Shown here: positions 32,817 through 39,053 of the stretch, one piece after another
Position numbering within the stretch: the stretch's first letter is position 1
Layout: each line of letters opens with the position of its first letter
Assembly (NCBI GenBank): GCA_903822075.1
Contig: CAIJNK010000010.1
Coordinates: 1-39,605, forward strand
Direction: 5' to 3'
DNA length: 39,605 nucleotides
Origin: an uncultured bacterium
GTDB lineage: Bacteria > Patescibacteriota > Minisyncoccia > Phycocordibacterales > GWA1-40-21
Made by a program: the position numbers and the translations under genes
The notes under the pieces: generated by a model
Told to the model about the DNA's origin: nothing
The model's input: only the letters and a program-made list of their open reading frames with translations
Databases searched by the model: none

Positions 32817-33240
32817 CAGACAACTTGAAATGAATTTGCCGGACCTAGTTTATCGCGGTCAGGGTTTTCCTGGATACCGCGCGGTGGTCTGGCATTATGA
32901 GATGGGAACGGGGCGCAGTTAGTTCGCCGCGTAGGTACGGGTACGGGCTCGAGTTTCTCGAGCTGCTGCGACCAAATTCGACCAAATTGCGGCGGTTGCC
33001 CCATGGTACCATCTCTCGGGGTATTGCTGAAAAGCAATAGCTCCTACATCCCAACGAACGGTCATCGGTTCGCTTGGGTGAGCGTATAATCAACAGGTGT
33101 GCGCACAAGAGTGTCTGCTTCGGTGGACATGCTCATGGTGGTTACGGCCATTGTGCAATAAAATACGTATCTGGTGGGAGGACGAATATCTCGGGCTCTC
33201 TGCTCGAATTTTCTATCCTCTCACCACCTTTTGCTCTTTT
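32817..33240 (+). ncRNA. Candidate large structured non-coding RNA 1
   Basis: About 424 bases, GC-rich relative to the flanks. Helices seen by eye: GCCGGACC (32838-32845) with GGTCTGGC (32886-32893), enclosing GCGGTCAGG/CCTG-ACCGC; GAGATGG (32899-32905) with CCATCTC (33009-33015), nesting GGGGC/GCCCC (32910, 32998), CGCCGC/GCGGCG (32925, 32989) and GCTCGAG-TTT-CTCGAGC (32947-32963); ATTGCT-GAAA-AGCAAT (33023-33038) with a GNRA tetraloop; CCCAACGAAC with GTTCGCTTGGG (33050-33078); GCACAA/TTGTGC (33103, 33151). It ends at GGTGGGAGGA/TCCTCTCACC (33173-33225) followed by T-rich sequence, a likely terminator. Hallmarks of RNase P RNA, tmRNA and SRP RNA were looked for and not found. Frames inside lack ribosome sites. 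Confidence 0.62.
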
Positions 33241-33257
33241 CAGAAACGAGCCAAAAA

Positions 33258-33268
33258 TATGCTATAAT
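33258..33268 (+). promoter_or_regulatory. Extended -10 promoter of non-coding RNA 2
   Basis: TATGCTATAAT spans 33258-33268, a TGC-extended consensus -10. No good -35 is visible at 16-18 bases upstream, which extended -10 promoters can do without. Confidence 0.65.
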
Positions 33269-33274
33269 AGAGTC

Positions 33275-33693
33275 TTGAAAGTACTGTTTCAGTAGGCATT
33301 CGTTTGCCTACCAGCTTCTGAAAATCGGCTGTGCAATGCGTCCTAGCGGGTAACCTCGCGTTTTAACGGATAGCTGAGCACTTTGACGAGGGCTTATAAC
33401 CCCACCGAGGAAGCTGAGGAAAATTCAAGATTCGGAACAACACAGGAGGAAACAGCAAATAAGTTAACATAGTGTAAATTTTTCGCCGCGTTGGTGTCAC
33501 CACAAGACAATGATAAATAGTGGGCTGGTGTGGCATAGCACTAGGCGTTCATGGGAGCTGGGAAAAACTCATGAGCTTAAGCGGGGCAATATCCGTTTGA
33601 TAGGTCACCACTGACTGGACCTCGAAAAATAGGTGGGAGTTGTGAAGCACTTCACTATCGAAAGACCCGACGCTAACGTTTGGTCTTTTTTTT
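33275..33693 (+). ncRNA. Candidate structured non-coding RNA 2
   Basis: About 420 bases without a supported frame, ending in a terminator. A long-range helix joins TCTTGAA (33273-33279) to TTCAAGA (33424-33430). Inside it TTTCAG/CTGAAA (33287, 33318) encloses a perfect hairpin GTAGGCA-TTCGTT-TGCCTAC (33292-33311, counting the shared G once). Further helices are CATGGG/CTCATG (33550, 33568), GGTC/GACC near 33603-33621, and GTGAA-GCAC-TTCAC (33642-33655). An unpaired-looking AGGAGG at 33444-33449 is not followed by a usable start codon. The terminator is AAAGACC/GGTCTTT (33661-33688) with a T8 run. It matches no RNA family I can name. Confidence 0.55.
33661..33693 (+). terminator. Terminator of non-coding RNA 2
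   Basis: AAAGACC (33661-33667) pairs with GGTCTTT (33682-33688) and continues into a T run. The T run directly precedes the TAAAAT box of the next gene. Confidence 0.8.
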
Positions 33694-33709
33694 ATGCTAA
33701 AATATCCAG

Positions 33710-33982
33710 ATGAGAATAATCGTCAAAGCCAAGACTAAGGCTAAAATAGCCAAAGTGGAAAGAGTGAGTCAACCGTCACTGGATTTGAATATCAAGAAAG
33801 AGGTAAATCAAAAAATGGAAGAACCGGTTATATATAAAGTATCAGTTAAAGAAGCACCGATTCAAGGTAAGGCCAATGAAGCAGTTATTAAAGCGCTGGC
33901 AGAATATTTTGATGTTGCCCCATCTCGTATACAGCTTATCTCCGGTCAAACCTCCAAGCAAAAAATATTTGATCTATCATAG
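33710..33982 (+). CDS. DUF167 (YggU) family protein
   Basis: This 90-residue protein begins MRIIVKAKTKAKIAKVERVS. The conserved DUF167 core is VIYKVSVKEAPIQGKANEAV followed by IKALAEYFDVAPSRIQLISG and QTSKQKIFDL, including the P-x-x-GKAN-x-A and S-x-I-x-x-x-x-G-x-x-S-x-x-K motifs. Function is unknown; the fold is a small alpha/beta domain. TAAAAT (33698-33703) with a TGC extension is 6 bases before the ATG, so the mRNA is probably leaderless. It overlaps the tail of the preceding terminator region closely, a compact arrangement. Confidence 0.88.
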   Translation: MRIIVKAKTKAKIAKVERVSQPSLDLNIKKEVNQKMEEPVIYKVSVKEAPIQGKANEAVIKALAEYFDVAPSRIQLISGQTSKQKIFDLS

Positions 33983-33997
33983 AAACTGTGGTATGCT
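33969..33997 (+). promoter_or_regulatory. Promoter of the 34039 gene
   Basis: TTGATC (33969-33974), 17 bases, TATGCT (33992-33997). The -35 lies inside the end of the DUF167 gene. Confidence 0.6.
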
Positions 33998-34038
33998 TTT
34001 ATCAGATTGATCTCAGGCAAAACGTAGGGAGAAAAAAG

Positions 34039-34344
34039 ATGGGAAAGATGAAGGTCATTGTCCAAGTCAATAGCTCCGTAACGCTCGATGAAAATCTGAG
34101 GAATGTCAGCCGTTCGGTCAATGCCGATCTGCAAGCGGCCGGTTGGACAACCCAGGAAGTCTTGTCTTTTAAGGCCAGGACCCAGGCCGGAATTATCGTA
34201 GACGTGGACCAGCTAGTGGTGCACCACATTCGAACAAATGATCCGAAAGAGCTTGAATTTCTTCGTGCTGTGGGTATCACGGTGACCAAACTTGGCAAGA
34301 GGTATATACTGCATCCTCACGATGATTTGGCTTCACTTAATTGA
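34039..34344 (+). CDS. Unknown small protein
   Basis: This 101-residue protein from ATG 34039 has a GGGAG ribosome site 8 bases upstream; an upstream in-frame start at 33988 would overlap the promoter and is rejected. The sequence MGKMKVIVQVNSSVTLDENL, then VSRSVNADLQAAGWTTQEVL and IIVDVDQLVVHHIRTNDPKE followed by LEFLRAVGITVTKLGKRYIL, suggests an alternating strand-helix fold with no Cys, TM segment or known catalytic motif. It is a one-gene unit with a terminator. I do not recognise the family. Confidence 0.62.
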   Translation: MGKMKVIVQVNSSVTLDENLRNVSRSVNADLQAAGWTTQEVLSFKARTQAGIIVDVDQLVVHHIRTNDPKELEFLRAVGITVTKLGKRYILHPHDDLASLN

Positions 34345-34365
34345 TGAGCCGTTTTCCTATTTTGA

Positions 34366-34396
34366 AGGCCACTTTACGGAGTGGCCTATTCTTTTA
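34366..34396 (+). terminator. Terminator of the 34039 gene
   Basis: AGGCCACT (34366-34373), loop TTACGG, AGTGGCCT (34380-34387), then ATTCTTTT. It lies between convergent genes. Confidence 0.8.
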
Positions 34397-34398
34397 TT

Positions 34399-36354
34399 TT
34401 ACACCAACAAGCAGTCGATGGCGCGTTTTTCTAGGTCGGCGCCGGTAATTTTAAATTTGACCTGATCGCCCAGGCTGAATTTCTTTTTGGTCTTTTCACC
34501 AATCAAACAATAATTTTTCTGGTCCAATATAAAGTAATCATCACCAAGATCACGGATTCGGACCATACCCTCAGCCCGAGTTTCTTTTTCTTCGACGTAT
34601 ACACCCCACTCTGTAACACCGGTAATGGTACCATTAAAGGTTTGTCCCACTTTATCTTTCATATATTCGATCTGTTTGTATTTTTTGGAATCACGTTCGG
34701 CTTCTGCGGCCCGAATTTCTTTCTCGGTGGCATCGGCGGAAATTTTTTCATATTTTACCCACTCGCTTTTGGACAGTTTCTCACCTTTCAGATGTTTTTC
34801 CAGCAGGCGGTGGACCAAGAGATCCGGATAGCGGCGAATAGGGGAAGTGAAGTGAGTATAGAATTCAAAGGCTAGTCCAAAGTGACCAATATTCTTGGTG
34901 GAGTAGATGGCCTTGGCCATAGAGCGGACGGCAGCAGTCTTAATCATGCTTTCCTCGGCTTTGCCTTCAATCTGCTTGAATAGGTTCTGTAAATCTAAGG
35001 CGCTAATTTGCTTACCTTTTTTGATTGGTAAATCGTACCCCAAGGCTTTGACAAAAACGCTTAAGGCGCTTATTTTCTCATTATCCGGTAAATCATGGAT
35101 GCGGTAAATAAATGGGCTGTCGGAGTTTGTTCTCTTGTACGCCTTGAAAATAAACTCAGCGACTTCCTTATTTGCCAAAAGCATATATTCCTCTACCAAC
35201 TTGTGCGTATCAAGTCTTTGTTTTTTATAAATTCTAATCGGTTTACCATTCTCATTAAGTTCAAAAGCCACCTCGTCCTGTTCAAAGTCAATGGCCCCAT
35301 GAGCAGTCTTCTCTGCCCGCAATTTCTTGGCAATATCATCTAAGGTCTTTAGCTCATTGTGGAATTCACCTAGCGGATTATTCAGACTCTCCTGGGCTAA
35401 TTCGTAGGTGAATCTTTTGTTGGATTTGATGATTGTTTTCCCAAACCACCGGGTGACAACTTTCCCGCCCATGGTCATTTCAAAGGCAGCCGAGAAAGTT
35501 AATTTTTCTTCACCGGGGTTTAAGCTGCAAATGTCATTGGATAGAACTTCCGGCAACATGGGGATGGTACGGTCTACCAGGTAGACGGAAAATTCTCTCT
35601 TAACTGCCTCCGCATCCAAAAAAGTTTTCTCACGGACATAATGGGACACGTCGGCAATATGTACGCCTATTTCAAAATTACCATTTGGCAAACTTTTGAT
35701 AGAAATAGCATCGTCAAAATCTTTGGCATCTTTTGGGTCAATGGTGAAAGTCAAAGTGTTTCTAAAATCTCGACGTTTAGAAATTTCCGCCAGGGGGATA
35801 GGCTTCTCGGTTTTTTCCAGTTTTTCCGCTTCCGCCTCTACTGCCAGGGGGAAATTAATTTCAAAACCTTTTTCATACAGGATAGATTCCATCTCCGTGT
35901 TATGTTCACCGGCTTTTCCTAAAATCTGAATAATCTCCCCTTCGGGATTTGCCCCTTTATTCCACTGGTTAATTTTAACCAATATTTTCTGACCAATCTC
36001 GGCCTTTTTAGCGTTTATGTTATCTTGGGAAATAATAATGTCAGCATACATTTTCTTGTCATCGGGTTGCAAAAAAAATGTATCTTTTTCCTTCTGGAGA
36101 ATTCCGGCAAAAGTCCTCTTGGCTCGATTTTCAATACTCACAATCTTACCGGCGGTTCGTTCACCTTTTCGGCTTGGCAGCAGGCTGACATTAACACTAT
36201 CACCGTGCAGAGCGGTATTTAAATTACTATTCTGAATCTCAATATCCTCTATGGTCTTGTCTTTGGTTCTTAGATAACCGGTTCCGCGGGCATTCACGCT
36301 TAGAATACCGGAAATGGTCTTACTCTTAAACTCTGGTCTTTTTACATTAGGCAT
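34399..36354 (-). CDS. rnr: Ribonuclease R (RNB-family 3'-5' exoribonuclease)
   Basis: RNase R degrades structured RNA. The 651-residue product has N-terminal cold-shock/OB domains (about 15-140). The RNB catalytic domain has TIDPKDAKDFDDAISI with the metal-binding Asp residues, IGVHIADVSHYV, VYLVDRTIPMLPEVLSNDIC with SLNPGEEKLTFSA, and HFTSPIRRYPDLLVHRLL. A C-terminal S1 domain (GTITGVTEWGVYVEE) follows. The length is a little below E. coli RNase R. ATG 36354 is preceded by a TGC-extended TAGGAT 6 bases upstream, which suggests a leaderless mRNA. It is divergent from rpsP across a 64-base gap that holds both promoters. Confidence 0.95.
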   Translation of the reverse strand: MPNVKRPEFKSKTISGILSVNARGTGYLRTKDKTIEDIEIQNSNLNTALHGDSVNVSLLPSRKGERTAGKIVSIENRAKRTFAGILQKEKDTFFLQPDDKKMYADIIISQDNINAKKAEIGQKILVKINQWNKGANPEGEIIQILGKAGEHNTEMESILYEKGFEINFPLAVEAEAEKLEKTEKPIPLAEISKRRDFRNTLTFTIDPKDAKDFDDAISIKSLPNGNFEIGVHIADVSHYVREKTFLDAEAVKREFSVYLVDRTIPMLPEVLSNDICSLNPGEEKLTFSAAFEMTMGGKVVTRWFGKTIIKSNKRFTYELAQESLNNPLGEFHNELKTLDDIAKKLRAEKTAHGAIDFEQDEVAFELNENGKPIRIYKKQRLDTHKLVEEYMLLANKEVAEFIFKAYKRTNSDSPFIYRIHDLPDNEKISALSVFVKALGYDLPIKKGKQISALDLQNLFKQIEGKAEESMIKTAAVRSMAKAIYSTKNIGHFGLAFEFYTHFTSPIRRYPDLLVHRLLEKHLKGEKLSKSEWVKYEKISADATEKEIRAAEAERDSKKYKQIEYMKDKVGQTFNGTITGVTEWGVYVEEKETRAEGMVRIRDLGDDYFILDQKNYCLIGEKTKKKFSLGDQVKFKITGADLEKRAIDCLLV

Positions 36355-36418
36355 TGGCTAATCCTAGCAGATAATGTGAGATTTGACTATTTTATTCTTT
36401 TAGTATAGGATACCCGTT

Positions 36419-36808
36419 ATGTTAATGATCAGATTACAAAGGGTGGGGAGAATACACGAGCCAACTTTCCGTGTTGTTTTAGTGGACTCAAAGAGAAGCA
36501 CCAAAAGCGGCCAGGCTTTGGAAATCTTGGGTAACCATGATACCAGAAAGGCCAAGAATAATAGCAATGTAGATGCTGACCGAATTAAGTATTGGATTTC
36601 CAAGGGCGCACAGTTGTCTGATACCATGAGAAACCTTTTAATTTCCAAAAAAGTCATTACCGGTAAGAAAGTAAACGCTCTCCCTAAAAAGCGTCCAATC
36701 AAGAAAGAATTGACCGAAGAAGAAAAGAAAGCCGCTGCCGATGCCGAGGCAAAAGCCAAAGCAGACAAGGCCGCTTCCGCCGCTCCAGCCGAGACGCCAA
36801 AAGCCTAA
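36419..36808 (+). CDS. rpsP: 30S ribosomal protein S16
   Basis: This 129-residue protein contains the S16 core: MIRLQRVGRIHEPTFRVVLV, DSKRSTKSGQALEILGNHD, then VDADRIKYWISKGAQLSDTM and RNLLISKKVI. A C-terminal Lys/Ala/Glu-rich tail (about 95-129, KKAAADAEAKAKADKAASAA) is longer than in E. coli (82 aa) and is a common addition in reduced or high-expression lineages. TTGACT-17-TAGGAT ends 7 bases before ATG 36419, so the mRNA is probably leaderless; a second ATG two codons later is less likely. A terminator separates it from khpA. Confidence 0.94.
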   Translation: MLMIRLQRVGRIHEPTFRVVLVDSKRSTKSGQALEILGNHDTRKAKNNSNVDADRIKYWISKGAQLSDTMRNLLISKKVITGKKVNALPKKRPIKKELTEEEKKAAADAEAKAKADKAASAAPAETPKA

Positions 36809-36820
36809 TAAATAAAATCT

Positions 36821-36854
36821 AAAAAACACCTGCACATCTTGCGGGTGTTTTTTG
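36821..36854 (+). terminator. Terminator of rpsP
   Basis: AAAAAACACC (36821-36830) pairs with GGTGTTTTTT (36844-36853) through an inner GCA/TGC stem. The T run lies at the end. Confidence 0.85.
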
Positions 36855-36944
36855 TTTATGATAATATTTACCCAGGCAGTATTATTAATAATTACAGGTC
36901 GAACTACTGCAGAGTGAATTAAAGAATGAATTAAAAAAAATACA

Positions 36945-37289
36945 ATGGAAGCAGATGCAATGTTCTTGGATTATGTCATCAAGGGTTTGGTGGACAATCC
37001 AAATGATGTGAAGATCAAGAGAACGGTAGATGAGATGGGTGTATTACTTACTTTGGATGTCAATGCCGCCGATATGGGCAAGGTCATCGGAAGAATGGGT
37101 AATACCGCCAAGGCCATCAGAACCCTTTTAAGAGTCGTTGGAATGAAGAATAACTCCCGAGTTAATCTAAAAATCAGCGAGCCAGAAGGAGGTTTGAGAC
37201 CAGAGATGAGAGCGGCTGATGCTGCAAAGCCAGCTGAATCAAAAGCTTCAAAGACAGTTGATGAAGCAATGGCCGGATTAGGTTTGTAA
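36945..37289 (+). CDS. khpA: KH-domain RNA-binding protein KhpA
   Basis: This 114-residue protein has a single type II KH domain: FLDYVIKGLVDNPNDVKIKR, LTLDVNAADMGKVIGRMGNT and AKAIRTLLRVVGM, with the GxxG loop GRMG. This is the pattern of KhpA/YlqC, which with KhpB binds many RNAs and affects cell shape and translation. A C-terminal tail of about 35 Ala/Lys/Glu-rich residues is added. It sits after rpsP, its usual neighbour (rpsP-khpA-rimM-trmD in many bacteria), but rimM and trmD are not here. The start is ATG 36945; a second ATG five codons in is possible. No strong ribosome site is visible. Confidence 0.92.
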   Translation: MEADAMFLDYVIKGLVDNPNDVKIKRTVDEMGVLLTLDVNAADMGKVIGRMGNTAKAIRTLLRVVGMKNNSRVNLKISEPEGGLRPEMRAADAAKPAESKASKTVDEAMAGLGL

Positions 37290-37296
37290 TACTATT

Positions 37297-37386
37297 AAAA
37301 ACCACCCTGCAATAATTTTAAAAGTCCTCGGGTCGCCAATAGTAAGGCTCAACCAGACATTTTAAAATCATTGCAGGGTGGTTTTT
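37297..37386 (+). terminator. Very long hairpin after khpA
   Basis: 17 bases (37297-37313) pair perfectly with 37370-37386. After one mismatch a further 9 bp (37315-37323 with 37360-37368) continue, making a 27-position stem with a 36-base loop. The stem ends in a T6 run, so it can terminate khpA. It is far longer than the other terminators here. Confidence 0.75.
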
Positions 37387-37389
37387 TGT

Positions 37390-37417
37390 TTGACTTTTAA
37401 ATCTCTGGTGTTAGATT
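37390..37417 (+). promoter_or_regulatory. Promoter of purM
   Basis: TTGACT (37390-37395), 16 bases, TAGATT (37412-37417). Confidence 0.6.
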
Positions 37418-37503
37418 TAGTTCAGATAAGGTTGATCTTCGAGAAGTAAGGGTAAAAAATGAAAGCGAGGAAGATAGTGAAGAAGAGTAGAAAGGGCGGA
37501 GAT

Positions 37504-38691
37504 ATGTCTCGGTATGAACGGCGTGGAGTCTCATCTACCAAGGAAGAAGTCCATGCGGCCATTGCCCATCTGGACAAGGGTTTATATCCTGGTGCGTTCT
37601 GTAAGATCTTACCGGACGTACTTGGTGGTGATCCAAAATACTGCAATATCCAACACGCTGATGGGGCCGGCACCAAAGCTGGTCTGGCTTATCTCATGTG
37701 GAAGTTGCACAACCTCGTCGGTGTTTGGAGGGGGGTTGTACGTTGCAGCCTCTTCATGAACTTGGATGACGTGGGGTGTGCGGGCGGAGTTGGTCCATTC
37801 CTTGTTTCACTTGCAATTGATCGGAACAAAGCTTTGATCCCCGGGGATGTTATCTCGGAGATTATCAACGGCTGTCAGGAAGTCTGCGACCTACTTACGA
37901 GCTATGGAATCCCTTGCGTGTTTAGTGGTGGAGAGACGGCCGATGTCGGTGACCTGGTGCGAACTATCACTGTAAACAATACGGTGACTGTGCGGTTTAA
38001 GCGTCGGGAAGTCATTGACGCGAGCCGAATCAGTGCGCCGGCATATATTGTCGGTTTCAGTTCAACCGGTCAGGCACAGTGGGAAACGGAAATCAATTCC
38101 GGTGTTGGCGCAAATGGTTTCACCAACGCCAGGCACGATGTTTTGAGCCCTGTGTATCGAAAGCATACTGAGACTTATGCTCCGGAAACGGAGGAGAATC
38201 TCGTGTACTGTGGTGATTACACTCTGCTTGATGCTTTGCCTGGGGATATACGTTTTTCAATTGGGACGGCGCTGCTGTCACCTACGAGAACGTATCTACC
38301 TCTGTTTGTGAGGTTATTTCAGGAAGTTGGGCGCAAGAATTTCTTGGGGCTCGTTCACAATTCTGGTGGTGGACAGATCAAGTGTGGAAAATTTGGTCAG
38401 CTTGGGATTGCTTACGTTAAAGACCAATTGTTTCCAGTCCCGCCGCTCTTCGCTCTGCTCAAGAAGGCCCGTGGGCTCTCTTGGAGGGAAATGTACACTT
38501 CATACAATATGGGTCATCGGCTGGAGGCTGTGGTGCGGTCAAAGGAGATTGCCCGAGACTGTATTGCTGTGGCCAAGGCGTGTGGTATTGATGCTCAGAT
38601 TGTCGGAAAGGTTATCCAAGATAAGAAGAATCCTGGTCGGAGATCTGTGCGAATCAAGACGGCTGACGCCTCTGAAAGATATTGGTTCTGA
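37504..38691 (+). CDS. purM: Phosphoribosylformylglycinamidine cyclo-ligase (AIR synthase), Bacteroidetes-like
   Basis: AIR synthase closes the imidazole ring in purine synthesis using ATP. The 395-residue product begins MSRYERRGVSSTKEEVHAAI and continues HLDKGLYPGAFCKILPD, GGDPKYCNIQHADGAGTKAG (phosphate/ATP loop), MNLDDVGCAGGVGPFLVS, FSGGETADVGDLVRTI, LSPTRTYLP, VHNSGGGQIKC and FPVPPLFALL. This matches the divergent PurM form I know from Bacteroidetes rather than the E. coli form. A longer start at ATG 37459 adds 15 Lys-rich residues; 37504 fits the family, and both have purine-rich upstream sequence. No other purine gene lies near. Codon use is more GC-rich than khpA or rnr, so transfer is likely. 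Retained activity is inferred from conserved motifs. Confidence 0.88.
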   Translation: MSRYERRGVSSTKEEVHAAIAHLDKGLYPGAFCKILPDVLGGDPKYCNIQHADGAGTKAGLAYLMWKLHNLVGVWRGVVRCSLFMNLDDVGCAGGVGPFLVSLAIDRNKALIPGDVISEIINGCQEVCDLLTSYGIPCVFSGGETADVGDLVRTITVNNTVTVRFKRREVIDASRISAPAYIVGFSSTGQAQWETEINSGVGANGFTNARHDVLSPVYRKHTETYAPETEENLVYCGDYTLLDALPGDIRFSIGTALLSPTRTYLPLFVRLFQEVGRKNFLGLVHNSGGGQIKCGKFGQLGIAYVKDQLFPVPPLFALLKKARGLSWREMYTSYNMGHRLEAVVRSKEIARDCIAVAKACGIDAQIVGKVIQDKKNPGRRSVRIKTADASERYWF

Positions 38692-38700
38692 AGATCGTTT

Positions 38701-38733
38701 GTGCGGGGTTGCCAAAAGCACCCCGCACTTTTT
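38701..38733 (+). terminator. Terminator of purM
   Basis: GTGCGGGGT (38701-38709) pairs perfectly with ACCCCGCAC (38720-38728), then TTTTT. Confidence 0.9.
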
Positions 38734-38747
38734 AATATGTATTTAAG

Positions 38748-38775
38748 TTGACAATACCCTAGGGGGGTATATACT
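38748..38775 (+). promoter_or_regulatory. Copper-responsive promoter with CsoR operator
   Basis: TTGACA (38748-38753), 16 bases, TATACT (38770-38775). The spacer is the pseudo-palindrome ATACCCTAGGGGGGTAT (38754-38770), matching the G-tract/TA operator style of CsoR-family repressors. Bound repressor would cover both promoter boxes. The ATG follows 7 bases after the -10. Confidence 0.85.
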
Positions 38776-38782
38776 TGTAACT

Positions 38783-39046
38783 ATGAACAAGGAAAAACAA
38801 AAAGTATTGCGGCGTTTACAAATTGTGGAAGGTCAGATCAGGGGTCTGCAGGAAATGCTAAAAAAGGACGTTTACTGCATTGATATCATTACCCAGACTT
38901 CGGCGGTGAAACAGGCCTTGTCCGGCATTGAGGACGCCTTGATGGAAAGTCATTTGAAAACCTGTGTGATGGATCAGATTCAAAAAGGCAAGGAGGTAAA
39001 AGCGCAGGCGGAAATATTGAAAGTTTACAAGTTGAAAAGGAAATAA
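38783..39046 (+). CDS. csoR: Copper-sensing repressor CsoR
   Basis: CsoR is an all-helical repressor released from DNA by Cu(I). The 87-residue product begins MNKEKQKVLRRLQIVEGQIR. The Cu(I) ligands of the CsoR type are visible as C32 (VYCIDI), H57 and C61 (ESHLKTCV), the C-H-C set that separates CsoR from formaldehyde- or nickel-sensing relatives. R20 and the QIRGL DNA-contact helix are also present. A CsoR-type operator fills the promoter spacer just upstream, so it controls itself and the ATPase gene that follows after 7 bases. The mRNA is probably leaderless. Confidence 0.93.
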   Translation: MNKEKQKVLRRLQIVEGQIRGLQEMLKKDVYCIDIITQTSAVKQALSGIEDALMESHLKTCVMDQIQKGKEVKAQAEILKVYKLKRK

Positions 39047-39053
39047 AATATTT

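Noticed and set aside
32804-33295. Frames of 73-87 residues in the RNA region
   Set aside because: There are no ribosome sites, composition is unusual (Cys/His/Arg-rich), and they overlap helices of the proposed RNAs on both strands.
32817-33693. RNase P RNA, tmRNA or SRP RNA
   Set aside because: I found no GAGGAAAGTCC/P4 core pair, no Ala tRNA-like end with tag frame, and no SRP GGAAGGAAGCAGCC-type motif. A covariance search could overturn this.
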